From contig JBBQRS010000016.1 in NCBI GenBank assembly GCA_038214535.1, positions 1 to 57,231 of the forward strand: 57,231 nucleotides of DNA. Direction: 5' to 3'. Shown in pieces: positions 8,748-17,021 of the stretch (the first letter of the stretch is position 1; every line of letters begins with the position of its first letter). The translations under genes were made by a program, and so were the position numbers. This stretch comes from JBBQRS01 sp038214535 (lineage in GTDB: Bacteria; Chloroflexota; Anaerolineae; CG2-30-64-16). The notes under the pieces were generated by a model. That model was not told the origin of the DNA, did not search any database, and was given only the letters and a program-made list of their open reading frames with translations.

Positions 8748-9195
8748 TTTGAAAGCGGCCTCAAACAAGTTCTGGGAGGAACATCGCAACACAAGAGGCC
8801 AGGAGGTAACGACTGGTACTCCGGAGCAAGCGCCGCCACGTCGCAGGCGCAAAGCGCGTACAACCGGAGTCTCGAATGGATGACGCGCGCCGGAACTGGA
8901 CGACAGCTACAACGAGCAGGCGTCAATTTACGTAGACATGCCAGGAAGGGATGGCCCATACGAACAGGAGTCCATGAGGGGGCGCTCCACTGTTGGCAAC
9001 GATGTCTTGTATGATGTTTTGTGAAGCGATCTGTGATGATGACGATGCACTTTGGTCGGAGCAGGGGAGGCCACTTACGCTCGTTATCACCAAGACAAGA
9101 GTATAAGGGTAAGATTACCTTGTTGTCAAGATATATTTTCTTAAGGTTGGTTAATCCGGCAAAACAACAGCCTTTTGACTGATCCACAACTCCGT
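8748..9195. other. Intergenic stretch between divergent operons, no gene recognised
   Basis: Open frames on both strands here are short, lack family resemblance and have unconvincing starts. The part from about 9090 to 9180 is AT-rich, unlike the flanking genes. I see no tRNA, known small RNA or repeat. It separates the two divergent promoters at 8720 and 9196. Confidence 0.5.
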
Positions 9196-9224
9196 TTGAC
9201 CCCCGCTCAGGCCGGACGTATACT
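9196..9224 (+). promoter_or_regulatory. Promoter of the ABC exporter operon
   Basis: TTGACC (9196-9201), 17-nt spacer, TATACT (9219-9224). This is a near-consensus sigma-70 promoter with a predicted start near 9231 and a leader of roughly 27 nt to the ATG at 9258. Confidence 0.75.
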
Positions 9225-9257
9225 GTTCTCAGACATATTTGAACTGGATGGATATGA

Positions 9258-11270
9258 ATGACTGAAACTCAGCCCGTTAACGATGAGGCCGCCAATACTT
9301 CATCGGCGCAGGCTCTTGCTTCACAGCCGTCTCTCGCAGAGGCGGAACTTGCCGTAGTGAACGGTCCGGCTCTCCTGCCGAACCGCTGGTTCGTGCGCGG
9401 GATTCTCACGAATTACCGCCGTTTGCTCGAGTTCGTTCGCCCCTACTGGCGACAGCTCGCCGTAGCCGGTGTCATTCTTGCCATCACCAGCGTGGTGGCG
9501 CTGGCGATGCCGCTCGCGGTGCGCTACATCGTTGACGCGGCGCTGGTTCAAAAGAACCTCGTCATGCTCAATCGGATCACGTTGCTCCTGGTGCTGCTCT
9601 TCATTGTCCAGGCCATCCTCGGTTTTGTTCAAACGTATCTGATGGGCTGGACGGGTGAACGCGTCATCGCCGACCTGCGCGAGCAGCTTTACGCGCATTT
9701 GCAATCTATGCCATTGCGTTTTTTCAACAATAAGCGCACCGGCGAACTGCTTTCCCGGCTCAGTAACGACATTTCGACGATTCAGGAAGCGGTGACCACG
9801 ACCCTGCTTAGCCTGATTTCGCAGACGATCATGTTCGTCGGCGGTATCATCATTATCTTCGTGATGGCGCCCCAACTCACGTTCCTGATGCTGGCGATCG
9901 TGCCGCTCGCCGTCCTGGGCATGATCTTGCTGGGGCGGCTGGTGCGCAAGATCAGCCGGCAAGTGCAGGATGCCCTTGCCAACGTGACGGCCACTGCCGA
10001 AGAGGCCATTGGCGGTGTGCGTACCGTCAAATCGTTTGCGCGCGAACCTTATGAGATTCAACGCTATAGCGATGGTGTGGAAGAACTCTTCGGGCTGGCG
10101 ATCAAGCGTGTCCGTATTCGCGCCATCCTCGGGCCGATCATTGGTCTGGTTGCCTTTTCCACCATTGCCGTCGTCATCTGGTTTGGCAGCCGCGCCGTGT
10201 TGGCCGGCACGCTGACGCCAGGCCAACTGGTTTCGTTCTTGATTTACACCATGATGATCGCGTCGCCGATCGCCACTTATACCGGCCTGTACAGCCAGCT
10301 GCAGCAAGCCATCGGCGCAAGCGAGCACGTCTTCGATCTGCTCGATACGATGCCGGAAATGCAGGATGCGCCCGACGCGATTCCCCTGCCGCCGGTGGCG
10401 GGTTGGGTCTGCTTCGAAGCCGTCAACTTCGATTATCAGGATAGCGGGCAGCCGCTTGGCACCGGCGATATGCACGAGGTCCTGCATGACATCAATCTGG
10501 GGGCCAATCCCGGCCAGGTCATCGCGCTGGTCGGCCCCAGCGGCGCGGGCAAGACCACGCTGGTGAACCTGATCCCGCGCTTCTATGATCCGACCGCGGG
10601 ACGCATCCTTATTGACGGCTACGACATCCGCACGATTCAGATGCGTAGCCTGCGCGAGCAAATCGGCATCGTGCCGCAAGAGACCTCCCTCTTCAGCGGC
10701 ACGATTCGCGCCAACATCGCCTACGGCAAGCTCGATGCGACCCAGGAAGAGATCGAGCGGGCGGCGCGCGCCGCCAACGCCCACGATTTCATCATGCATA
10801 TGCCCCAGGGCTACGATACGTTGGTGGGCGAGCGCGGCATCAAGCTCAGCGGCGGCGAGCGCCAACGCGTTTCCATCGCCCGCGCGATTCTGAAAGACCC
10901 GCGCATCCTCATCCTCGATGAAGCAACCTCTTCCCTCGATAGCGAATCCGAACAGGCCGTTCAGGAAGCGTTGGATCGCTTGATGAAAGACCGGACGACC
11001 TTCGTCATCGCGCACCGGCTCAGCACCATCACGAACGCCGACAAGATTGTCGTCCTCGCGGGCGGGCGCATCGTGGAGCAGGGCGACCATGCGACGTTGT
11101 TGGCGCACGAAAAGGGCCTCTATCGCCGCATGTATGCCGTGCAGTTCCGGTTGACCGATGACTTGATCGCGGTCTCGGCGGACGAGGCCGGCGTGACGGT
11201 GCAGGGCGGCAATGGCGGGACCGCGCGCCGGCTCGCCGATCTCCCGTTCGTCCGCCGCCTGCGCAAATGA
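9258..11270 (+). CDS. ABC transporter, fused permease and ATPase (MsbA-like exporter)
   Basis: 670 aa. Six transmembrane helices lie at roughly residues 60-350, with the ABC exporter fold motif RFFNNKRTGELLSRLSNDI. The nucleotide-binding domain (about 385-620) shows every key motif: Walker A GPSGAGKTT (about 425), Q-loop IVPQET, signature LSGGERQR (about 530), Walker B ILILDEAT (about 550) and H-loop VIAHRLST (about 584). It is a half-size exporter that would work as a homodimer in the cytoplasmic membrane. Likely substrates are lipids, lipid-linked compounds or drugs; sequence alone does not decide. A long N-terminal tail of about 45 polar residues precedes the first helix. The phosphodiesterase-like gene begins 7 nt after the stop. 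Confidence 0.95.
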   Translation: MTETQPVNDEAANTSSAQALASQPSLAEAELAVVNGPALLPNRWFVRGILTNYRRLLEFVRPYWRQLAVAGVILAITSVVALAMPLAVRYIVDAALVQKNLVMLNRITLLLVLLFIVQAILGFVQTYLMGWTGERVIADLREQLYAHLQSMPLRFFNNKRTGELLSRLSNDISTIQEAVTTTLLSLISQTIMFVGGIIIIFVMAPQLTFLMLAIVPLAVLGMILLGRLVRKISRQVQDALANVTATAEEAIGGVRTVKSFAREPYEIQRYSDGVEELFGLAIKRVRIRAILGPIIGLVAFSTIAVVIWFGSRAVLAGTLTPGQLVSFLIYTMMIASPIATYTGLYSQLQQAIGASEHVFDLLDTMPEMQDAPDAIPLPPVAGWVCFEAVNFDYQDSGQPLGTGDMHEVLHDINLGANPGQVIALVGPSGAGKTTLVNLIPRFYDPTAGRILIDGYDIRTIQMRSLREQIGIVPQETSLFSGTIRANIAYGKLDATQEEIERAARAANAHDFIMHMPQGYDTLVGERGIKLSGGERQRVSIARAILKDPRILILDEATSSLDSESEQAVQEALDRLMKDRTTFVIAHRLSTITNADKIVVLAGGRIVEQGDHATLLAHEKGLYRRMYAVQFRLTDDLIAVSADEAGVTVQGGNGGTARRLADLPFVRRLRK

Positions 11271-11277
11271 GCGCCGC

Positions 11278-13008
11278 ATGTCCTGGTGGTTAAGGCGGCT
11301 GGTTGGGTTCTTCAGTTGGTTGACGGCGATGATGGCCGGCCGGAAGTACGATGTGCTGGCCCGGCATCTCGGGCGCGCGGCGGGTTCTATGGACGATCCG
11401 CCCCGCGGGTTCATCGCCGTTCAGATTGACGGGCTGTCTCACGCCGATTTACAACAGGCGCTCGCGCGTGGTTTTGCGCCCAATATGCAGCGTCTGATCG
11501 AAGCGGGTCACCGGCTTGGGCGGTGGCGCTGTGGGCTGCCCAGCAGTACCCCGATCGTCCAGGCGGGCATCATGTACGGGAACAACTGGGACATGCCTTC
11601 TTTTCGCTGGTATGAGAAGGAAACCGGTTTTGCGCCCGTCAGCAAAAATCCGGCCCACATCGAGCGCATCCGCGACCGGATCGCCGAAGGCCGGCCTGGC
11701 ATCCTGTCCGGCGGGTCCAGCTATTCGAACATAATGGACGGCGGCGCCCGCCTGACCCTGTTCACCCTGACGGCGATGGGCCGCCAGCGCTTCTTCGAAC
11801 ACTTGCGGGGCATCGGTTGGGCGCTAGTCCTGGTGTTGTTGCCGTGGCGTGTCCTGCGCATGATCGGGCTGGCCGGGTGGGAACTGACCCGAGACGTGAT
11901 CGAAGCTTTTGCCGCCTGGGGCGCATCCGGCTTTCGCAGCCGCCTCAAGTTGATCCAGCCGGTGCTCGATGTCCTCGCCAATGTCGTGCTGAGCGAGGTG
12001 ATGGCCTTTGGCGTTGCACTCGATATCTACCGCGGCATCCCCGCAATCTACGTCACTTTCTATGGTTACGATGAAATCGCCCACGGCAGCGGCCATCAAT
12101 CGCGCGGCGCGCTGCACGCGCTCAAACGGATTGATAACTATATTCGCGAATTCGACCGTTTGCGCCGCATGTATCAGCCCGATTCTGAACTTCTCATCTT
12201 GTCGGACCACGGCATGACGCCTGCCCGTCCGTTTCAGGACGACGGCGGCATGACGCTCAGCGCCGCGATCGCGCAATGTATGAATGGGGCGATCATTGAC
12301 GATTCCTGGGATTTGGATCCCGCCGATGCTTCCAGCCGGCCGTTCCTTCTTGATGAGTTGGACGGCATCGAGGCGCACCTGTCGCCGCGGGGTCGGCGGT
12401 TGGTGGCATCGCTGCGGCGGCGCATTGAGGGACGCCACCCGACTGCCCTGGAATCCGGCGCGGCGCTCGAACCGGACGAATGGGATTTGACCCGCGCCAG
12501 CGACGTCGTCGTGCGCGCCTCCGGCAGCATGGCCCATATTTATCTCAACGTCACCGGGTCGCGCATGGATATCAGCGAAATCGCATTGCTTTATCCCTCT
12601 CTGCTGGATATGCTGACCGATCACCCCGGCATTGGCCTGGTGTTGGGCGTCGAAGATGCCCGGCCCGTCATCGTCAACTCGCACGGCGTGATAGCGCTCA
12701 CGCCCGATAACCTGCCGGCGGGGCTGGAGGAACCACAATACGATGCCAGGGATCTCATCCGCTTGCTGGAATTTCCCCACACCGGCGACCTTGTGCTCTT
12801 CGGCGCATGGGATGCGCGCGGCGTCGTCGCATTTGAGGATCATGTCGCATGTCATGGCGGAATCGCCGGTCAGCAAAGCTATCCTTTCCTCCTGACGCCG
12901 CCTGACGTGCCGCTGGATGCGAGTCTCATCACCAGCGCCCGCCAGCTCTATCCGTTCTTCATGTTGCGTTATCATGGGATTGATCCGTCCGCAATCGAAC
13001 CTGCGTAG
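11278..13008 (+). CDS. Alkaline phosphatase superfamily protein (phosphodiesterase/nucleotide pyrophosphatase-like)
   Basis: 576 aa. I chose ATG 11278, seven bases after the ABC exporter stop. The core opens with AVQIDGLSHADL (metal-binding Asp of the alkaline phosphatase fold). It then has LPSSTPIVQAGIMYG at the catalytic Thr/Ser position, YDEIAHGSG (metal ligands Asp and His) and LSDHGMTP (Asp-His pair). A hydrophobic segment in the middle (about 180-210, WALVLVLLPWRVLRMIGLAG) suggests membrane attachment. This pattern is that of type I phosphodiesterase/phosphoglycerol transferase relatives. Cotranscription with the exporter suggests a role in processing or assembling an exported phospho-compound such as a lipid head group. 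Confidence 0.85.
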   Translation: MSWWLRRLVGFFSWLTAMMAGRKYDVLARHLGRAAGSMDDPPRGFIAVQIDGLSHADLQQALARGFAPNMQRLIEAGHRLGRWRCGLPSSTPIVQAGIMYGNNWDMPSFRWYEKETGFAPVSKNPAHIERIRDRIAEGRPGILSGGSSYSNIMDGGARLTLFTLTAMGRQRFFEHLRGIGWALVLVLLPWRVLRMIGLAGWELTRDVIEAFAAWGASGFRSRLKLIQPVLDVLANVVLSEVMAFGVALDIYRGIPAIYVTFYGYDEIAHGSGHQSRGALHALKRIDNYIREFDRLRRMYQPDSELLILSDHGMTPARPFQDDGGMTLSAAIAQCMNGAIIDDSWDLDPADASSRPFLLDELDGIEAHLSPRGRRLVASLRRRIEGRHPTALESGAALEPDEWDLTRASDVVVRASGSMAHIYLNVTGSRMDISEIALLYPSLLDMLTDHPGIGLVLGVEDARPVIVNSHGVIALTPDNLPAGLEEPQYDARDLIRLLEFPHTGDLVLFGAWDARGVVAFEDHVACHGGIAGQQSYPFLLTPPDVPLDASLITSARQLYPFFMLRYHGIDPSAIEPA

Positions 13009-13030
13009 TTTAGCCCCTCGTGGGCGTTAG
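13004..13030 (+). repeat. Partial copy of the TAGCCCC-GTGGGCG dispersed palindrome
   Basis: Contains CGTAGTTTAGCCCC and TCGTGGGCGTTAG, matching one arm of the 56-bp palindrome at 16476-16531. It overlaps the end of the phosphatase-like gene, whose stop codon lies inside it. Confidence 0.7.
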
Positions 13031-13048
13031 AGACCAAAGGGGGTCGTG

Positions 13049-14257
13049 ATGCCGAAAACAGTCGTGATTGTAGGCGCCCTGGATACGAAGGGCGAAGAGT
13101 TCCGTTTCGTGCGCGATCTGATTCGCGCCCGCGGGCTAGAAACCCTTGTTGTGGACTTCGGCGTGCTGGGCGATCCGCCTTTCCCGCCGGACGTCACCAA
13201 TGAAGAAGTCGCCCGCGCCGGCGGTGGCAGCATTGCCGGGTTGCGTGCGAGTAAGGACAAGGCCGAGGCGATGCGCGTCATGGCCGCGGGGCTGGCGAAG
13301 GTCGTGAGCGACCTCCACGCCGCCGGGCGACTGGACGGCATTCTGGGCATGGCGGGCAGCGGAGGCACATCCCTCGCTACGGCCGCCATGCGCGAGCTGC
13401 CCATCGGTGTCCCCAAAGTCATGGCCTCGACGGTGGGCGGCGGCGATGTGTCGCAGTATGTCGGCGCGAAGGACATCACCATGATGCCCTCCGTGGTGGA
13501 TGTGGCCGGCATCAACTCCATCAGCCGCCGCATTTACGCCAACGCCGCAGCCGCCATCGCCGGCATGGTCGAGCAGGAGTTGTCCGCAGAAGCAGACACG
13601 AAGCCATTAATCACCGCGAGCATGTTCGGCAACACGACTGAGTGCGTCAGTCGGGCGCGCACCGCGCTGGAAGCCCAGGGTTATGAGGTGCTGGTCTTTC
13701 ACGCCACCGGAACCGGCGGGCGCACCATGGAATCGCTGATCGCGAGTGGCTTTATTACCGCCAACCTCGACCTCACCACCACCGAGCTGGCCGACTACGT
13801 GTGCAGCGGGGCCTTCAGCGCCGGCCCGGATCGCATGATGGCCGCGGCGCGGGCGGGCGTGCCTACCGTGCTGGCCCCCGGCTGCGTGGATATGTGCAAC
13901 TTCTGGGGCATTGACACGGTGCCGGAGAAATACCGGGCGCGCAACCTGTATGAGTGGAACCCCAACGTCACTCTGATGCGCACCAACGTCGAGGAGAACG
14001 TCGCGATGGGCGAGATGATCGCCCGCGCGACCAATGCGTCGGTCGGGCCGGTCGCGGTCTTGCTGCCGTTGCGGGGCGTCTCGCAGCTCGACAGCCCCGG
14101 CAACCCCTTCTGGGATCCCGCCGCCGATGGTGCGTGCTACGACGCCATCCGGCGCACCCTGAAACCCGGCATCCCGCTCATCGAGCTGGACGCCAACATC
14201 AACGACCGAACCTTCGCCGACAAAGCCGTCGAACTCCTCCTCGGCATGTTGACATAA
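13049..14257 (+). CDS. Tm-1-like ATP-binding domain protein (UPF0261 family)
   Basis: 402 aa. ATG 13049 is preceded by AAAGGGGG at a good distance; a GTG three bases upstream is less likely. The protein opens with VVIVGALDTKGEEFRFVRDL and continues with VVDFGVLGDPPFPPDVTNEEVA, the UPF0261/Tm-1 N-terminal signature. The C-terminal half has GCVDMCNFWGIDTVPEKY and RTNVEENVAMGEMIA. In plants the homologous tomato mosaic virus resistance protein Tm-1 has this region fused to a TIM barrel. Here the TIM barrel is encoded separately by the next gene. The biochemical function in bacteria is not established. Full length for the family. Confidence 0.92.
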   Translation: MPKTVVIVGALDTKGEEFRFVRDLIRARGLETLVVDFGVLGDPPFPPDVTNEEVARAGGGSIAGLRASKDKAEAMRVMAAGLAKVVSDLHAAGRLDGILGMAGSGGTSLATAAMRELPIGVPKVMASTVGGGDVSQYVGAKDITMMPSVVDVAGINSISRRIYANAAAAIAGMVEQELSAEADTKPLITASMFGNTTECVSRARTALEAQGYEVLVFHATGTGGRTMESLIASGFITANLDLTTTELADYVCSGAFSAGPDRMMAAARAGVPTVLAPGCVDMCNFWGIDTVPEKYRARNLYEWNPNVTLMRTNVEENVAMGEMIARATNASVGPVAVLLPLRGVSQLDSPGNPFWDPAADGACYDAIRRTLKPGIPLIELDANINDRTFADKAVELLLGMLT

Positions 14258-14263
14258 TAATTC

Positions 14264-14330
14264 TCACCACGAAGGCACGAAGAAGAAAAATAAATTAAAA
14301 ACTTCGTTTCTTCGCTTCTTCGTGGTGAAT
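14264..14330. repeat. Dispersed inverted repeat, CACCACGAAG family
   Basis: Arms CTCACCACGAAGG and CTTCTTCGTGGTGAA face each other across an A-rich centre; internal CGAAG units repeat several times. It lies between the UPF0261 gene and its TIM-barrel partner and could fold in the mRNA. Related copies are at 15190 and 28323. Confidence 0.85.
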
Positions 14331-14350
14331 AAATCACAAGGAGCATGGAA

Positions 14351-15184
14351 ATGGCATTTATTACACGCGCGGAAGCATTGACGAACTTGCAGGCGCAGAT
14401 GGACGCGGGGCGGCCCATCGTTGGCTGCGGGGCGGGTACGGGTCTTTCGGCCAAGTGCGCCGAGGCCGGCGCGGCCGACCTCATCATCATCTACAACTCC
14501 GGCCGCTACCGCATGGCCGGGCGCGGCTCGCTGGCGGGCATGTTGCCCTATGGCGACGCCAACGCGATCGTCGTGGAGATGGCCGCCGAGGTGCTGCCCG
14601 TCGTTCAGCACACGCCGGTGCTGGCGGGCGTCTGCGGCACCGACCCCTTCCGGCTGATGCCGGTCTTCCTCAAGCAGATCAAAGAGATGGGTTTCACCGG
14701 CGTGCAGAACTTCCCCACCGTGGGCCTGTTCGACGGCAACTTCCGCGCCAACCTGGAAGCGACCGGCATGGGCTACGACAAAGAGGTCGAGATGATCCGC
14801 CTGGCCCACGAGATGGACCTGCTGACCACCCCCTACGCGTTCACGCCGGATGAGGCGAGCGCGATGGCGCAGGCGGGGTGTGACATCCTGGTGGCGCACG
14901 TCGGGCTGACTACCGGCGGCAGCATCGGCGCGGGCGTTGCGCTCACGCTGGAGCAGGCGATGGATCGCGTGATGGCGATGGCCGACGCCGGGCGCAAGGT
15001 GCGCTCCGATCTCGTAGTCATCTGTCACGGCGGCCCGTTCGACGAACCCGACGCCGTGGGCAAGGCGCTCAAGCAGATGCCCGGCATTGCCGGCTTCTTC
15101 GGAGCCAGCAGCATCGAGCGCCTCCCCACCGAGCGCGCCATCACCGGCCAAGTCAAAGACTTCAAATCCCTGTCAGTCGCGTAG
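14351..15184 (+). CDS. Phosphoenolpyruvate hydrolase-family TIM-barrel protein
   Basis: 277 aa. ATG 14351 (MAFITRAEAL) is chosen because AAGGAG lies 7 nt upstream; the ATG at 14345 would sit one base from the Shine-Dalgarno. The protein has TIM-barrel strands with PIVGCGAGTGLSAKCAEAG, VCGTDPF, VQNFPTVGLFDGNFR and ILVAHVGLTTGGSIG. This is the family annotated as PEP hydrolase or TIM-barrel signal-transduction protein (PF09370), which corresponds to the C-terminal part of plant Tm-1. It follows UPF0261 in many genomes. The two proteins probably form one functional unit; substrate unknown. Confidence 0.9.
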   Translation: MAFITRAEALTNLQAQMDAGRPIVGCGAGTGLSAKCAEAGAADLIIIYNSGRYRMAGRGSLAGMLPYGDANAIVVEMAAEVLPVVQHTPVLAGVCGTDPFRLMPVFLKQIKEMGFTGVQNFPTVGLFDGNFRANLEATGMGYDKEVEMIRLAHEMDLLTTPYAFTPDEASAMAQAGCDILVAHVGLTTGGSIGAGVALTLEQAMDRVMAMADAGRKVRSDLVVICHGGPFDEPDAVGKALKQMPGIAGFFGASSIERLPTERAITGQVKDFKSLSVA

Positions 15185-15189
15185 AAGAA

Positions 15190-15259
15190 TTCACCACGAA
15201 GAAGCGAAGAAACGAAGAGAAGAATTTATCTTTTCTTTCTTCGTTTCTTCGTGGTGAAT
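15190..15259. repeat. Dispersed inverted repeat, CACCACGAAG family
   Basis: Arms TTCACCACGAAGAAGCGAAG and TTCTTCGTGGTGAA with a T- and A-rich loop. It sits between convergent genes (PEP-hydrolase-like ending 15184 and fbaB ending 15268), so it may act as a bidirectional terminator. Same family as 14264-14330 and the inner part of 28323-28452. Confidence 0.88.
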
Positions 15260-15267
15260 CTATTCTG

Positions 15268-16344
15268 CTACGCCACGGTTATGTCTTCGCAGAGGTAGAT
15301 GTCCTGGATGGTGTTGAGCAGCTCGACGCCCTGCGCCACTGGCTTCTGGAACGCCTTGCGCCCGCTGATCAGGCCCGTGCCGCCGGCCCGCTTGTTGATC
15401 ACCGCCGTGCGCGCCGCGTCCGCGAGATCATTCTTTCCCGACGGCCCGCCCGAGTTGATCAGCCCGATGCGCCCCATGTAGTTGTTGATCACCTGATAGC
15501 GCGTCAGGTCAATCGGGTGGTCGCTGGACAACTCGGTGTACATCCGCTCGTCCAGCTTGCCGTAGCTCGAATCGCCGCTGCGCAGCGCCTTATAGCCGCC
15601 GTTGTTCTCCGGCAGCTTCTGCTTGATGATGTCTGCCTCGATGGTCACGCCCAGGTGGTTCGCCTGCCCGCTCAGGTCCGCCGACGCGTGATAGTCTACC
15701 CCGCCCACCTTGAAGGCCGGGTTGCGCAGGTAGCACCACAGGATCGTCGCCATCCCCAACTCGTGCGCGACCTTGAACGCCTCGCTGACTTCGACGATCT
15801 GCCGCGTGGACTCCTCTGAGCCGAAGTAGATCGTCGCGCCCACGGCCACCGCGCCCATATCCCACGCCTGCTCCACCTGCGCGAAGAAGACCTGGTCGAA
15901 CTTGTTGGGGTAGGTGAGCAGTTCGTTGTGGTTGACCTTCATGATGAAGGGGATCTTGTGCGCGTACTTGCGCGCCACTATCCCCAGCACCCCCAGCGTC
16001 GAGGCGACCGCATTGCACCCGCCCTCAATCGCCAGCCGGACGATGGTCTCCGGGTCGAAGAAAGCCGGGTACGGCGCGAAGGACGCTCCCGCCGAGTGCT
16101 CGATCCCCTGATCCACCGGTAAGATGGATAGATAGCCGGTGTTCGCAAGCCGGCCGTGACCGAACAGCGTTTGCAAACTACGCAACACCGGGATGCTGCG
16201 GTCGCTTTGCGCGTAGATGCGATCCACGAAATCCGGCCCCGGCAGGTGCAACTGCTCCTTCGGGACCTTCGGGGTGTTGAAACCCAGCAGATCTTCTGCG
16301 TCTGCGCCCAGCAGGGCTTCGATGTCGTTGTATGTCAATGCCAT
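15268..16344 (-). CDS. fbaB: Class I fructose-bisphosphate aldolase (DhnA/FbaB type)
   Basis: 358 aa. ATG 16344 (MALTYNDIEALLG) has GGGAGG seven bases upstream. The protein matches the archaeal-type/DhnA class I aldolase family: LPVDQGIEHSAGASF near the N-terminus, FIMKVNHNELL, AVAVGATIYFGSEES, and the phosphate-binding C-terminal GGTGLISGRKAFQ. Members use a Schiff-base lysine and no metal, converting fructose 1,6-bisphosphate to the triose phosphates in glycolysis or gluconeogenesis. Monocistronic, with its own promoter at 16423-16451. It converges on the PEP-hydrolase-like gene, with a hairpin repeat between them. Confidence 0.93.
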   Translation of the reverse strand: MALTYNDIEALLGADAEDLLGFNTPKVPKEQLHLPGPDFVDRIYAQSDRSIPVLRSLQTLFGHGRLANTGYLSILPVDQGIEHSAGASFAPYPAFFDPETIVRLAIEGGCNAVASTLGVLGIVARKYAHKIPFIMKVNHNELLTYPNKFDQVFFAQVEQAWDMGAVAVGATIYFGSEESTRQIVEVSEAFKVAHELGMATILWCYLRNPAFKVGGVDYHASADLSGQANHLGVTIEADIIKQKLPENNGGYKALRSGDSSYGKLDERMYTELSSDHPIDLTRYQVINNYMGRIGLINSGGPSGKNDLADAARTAVINKRAGGTGLISGRKAFQKPVAQGVELLNTIQDIYLCEDITVA

Positions 16345-16422
16345 GATGTTACCTCCCATAGCTGTGAAAACAAGGTCGTCGAGGGCGCCGGGATGCTCTC
16401 ATCCGGTAATCTCCCCACACAC

Positions 16423-16451
16423 ATTATTCCACAACTATGCCCGCGCGGCAA
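16423..16451 (-). promoter_or_regulatory. Promoter of fbaB
   Basis: Minus strand: TTGCCG (16446-16451), 17-nt spacer, AATAAT (16423-16428), with TG one base before the -10 giving an extended -10. The predicted start is near 16416, about 70 nt before the ATG. Confidence 0.55.
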
Positions 16452-16475
16452 CCCCCTTTAATCCGGGTAACGCAA

Positions 16476-16531
16476 CCGTAGTCTAGCCCCTTGTGGGCGT
16501 CGCGCGACGCCCACAAGGGGCTAGACTACGG
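16476..16531. repeat. Perfect 56-bp palindrome, TAGCCCC-GTGGGCG family
   Basis: Two 28-nt arms meet without a loop; the core of each arm is TAGCCCCTTGTGGGCGTC. Degenerate copies lie at 13004-13030, 40468-40522 and 49519-49552. It is upstream of the fbaB promoter and not inside a gene. It could extrude as a cruciform or form a very stable RNA hairpin. Confidence 0.93.
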
Positions 16532-16598
16532 TCTTGGTGCGGCAACTGCAAACAGTTACTAATCCGGCGACGTAACATGCCCCGTGATGACCTTCTGA

Positions 16599-16795
16599 CG
16601 AGTTTTGAACTTTGAACTTTGACATTGGCCCCCTCGTCAAAACTCATGGAACTTTCGCTTAAGCCATATGGGGGTGACAGATTCAGGACGCGCCGCGACA
16701 GAGATGGTATTTTACGGTTTTAAATTCCATCCCACACCCAATCTATGCAGTTTTGCAGAAATGGGGCGGCGTCAAAGTTCAAAAGTCAAAACTCG
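16599..16795. repeat. MITE-like element with 25-bp inverted ends
   Basis: Left end 16599-16623 and right end 16771-16795 are inverted copies matching at 23 of 25 positions (core AACTTTGAC / GTCAAAGTT). The interior of about 150 bp has no convincing gene. The left end also has an internal small hairpin (GAGTTTTGA with TCAAAACTC). No clear target-site duplication was seen, so mobility is only inferred. The rest of the 16532-16927 gap holds nothing else recognised. Confidence 0.55.
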
Positions 16796-16927
16796 CCGCC
16801 GGGTGGTGTTTCTATACAGGTGGATCGCGCTTGCGAACCGCTTGACTGGCCCTATTATGCAACAGAACATATGTTCGTGTCAAGTTGTCATAACATCAAT
16901 GACGGGGTAGTAGGTTCTCTCCAGCAC

Positions 16928-16956
16928 TTGACAAACCCGCGCGGACCTGATATCTT
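16928..16956 (+). promoter_or_regulatory. Promoter of the recombinase-like gene
   Basis: Consensus TTGACA (16928-16933), 17-nt spacer, TATCTT (16951-16956). The predicted start is near 16963, giving a leader of about 58 nt to the GTG at 17022. Confidence 0.75.
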
Positions 16957-17021
16957 ATGTCAAAACGATGGTCTATGCGAAAGGCCACGAAGGCATCCGC
17001 AGGCCATCCTGGGAGGTTATC

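Noticed and set aside
8730..9187. Overlapping open frames on both strands in the intergenic region
   Set aside because: Neither has a plausible ribosome site, family resemblance or conserved-looking segment; the plus-strand frame also overlaps the leftward promoter.
9321..11414. 697-codon open frame on the minus strand
   Set aside because: It lies opposite the ABC exporter, which has all expected motifs. The minus frame has no domain resemblance and has the composition of a high-GC shadow frame.
11824..12975. 383-codon minus-strand open frame
   Set aside because: Shadow of the alkaline-phosphatase-superfamily gene; no recognisable domain.
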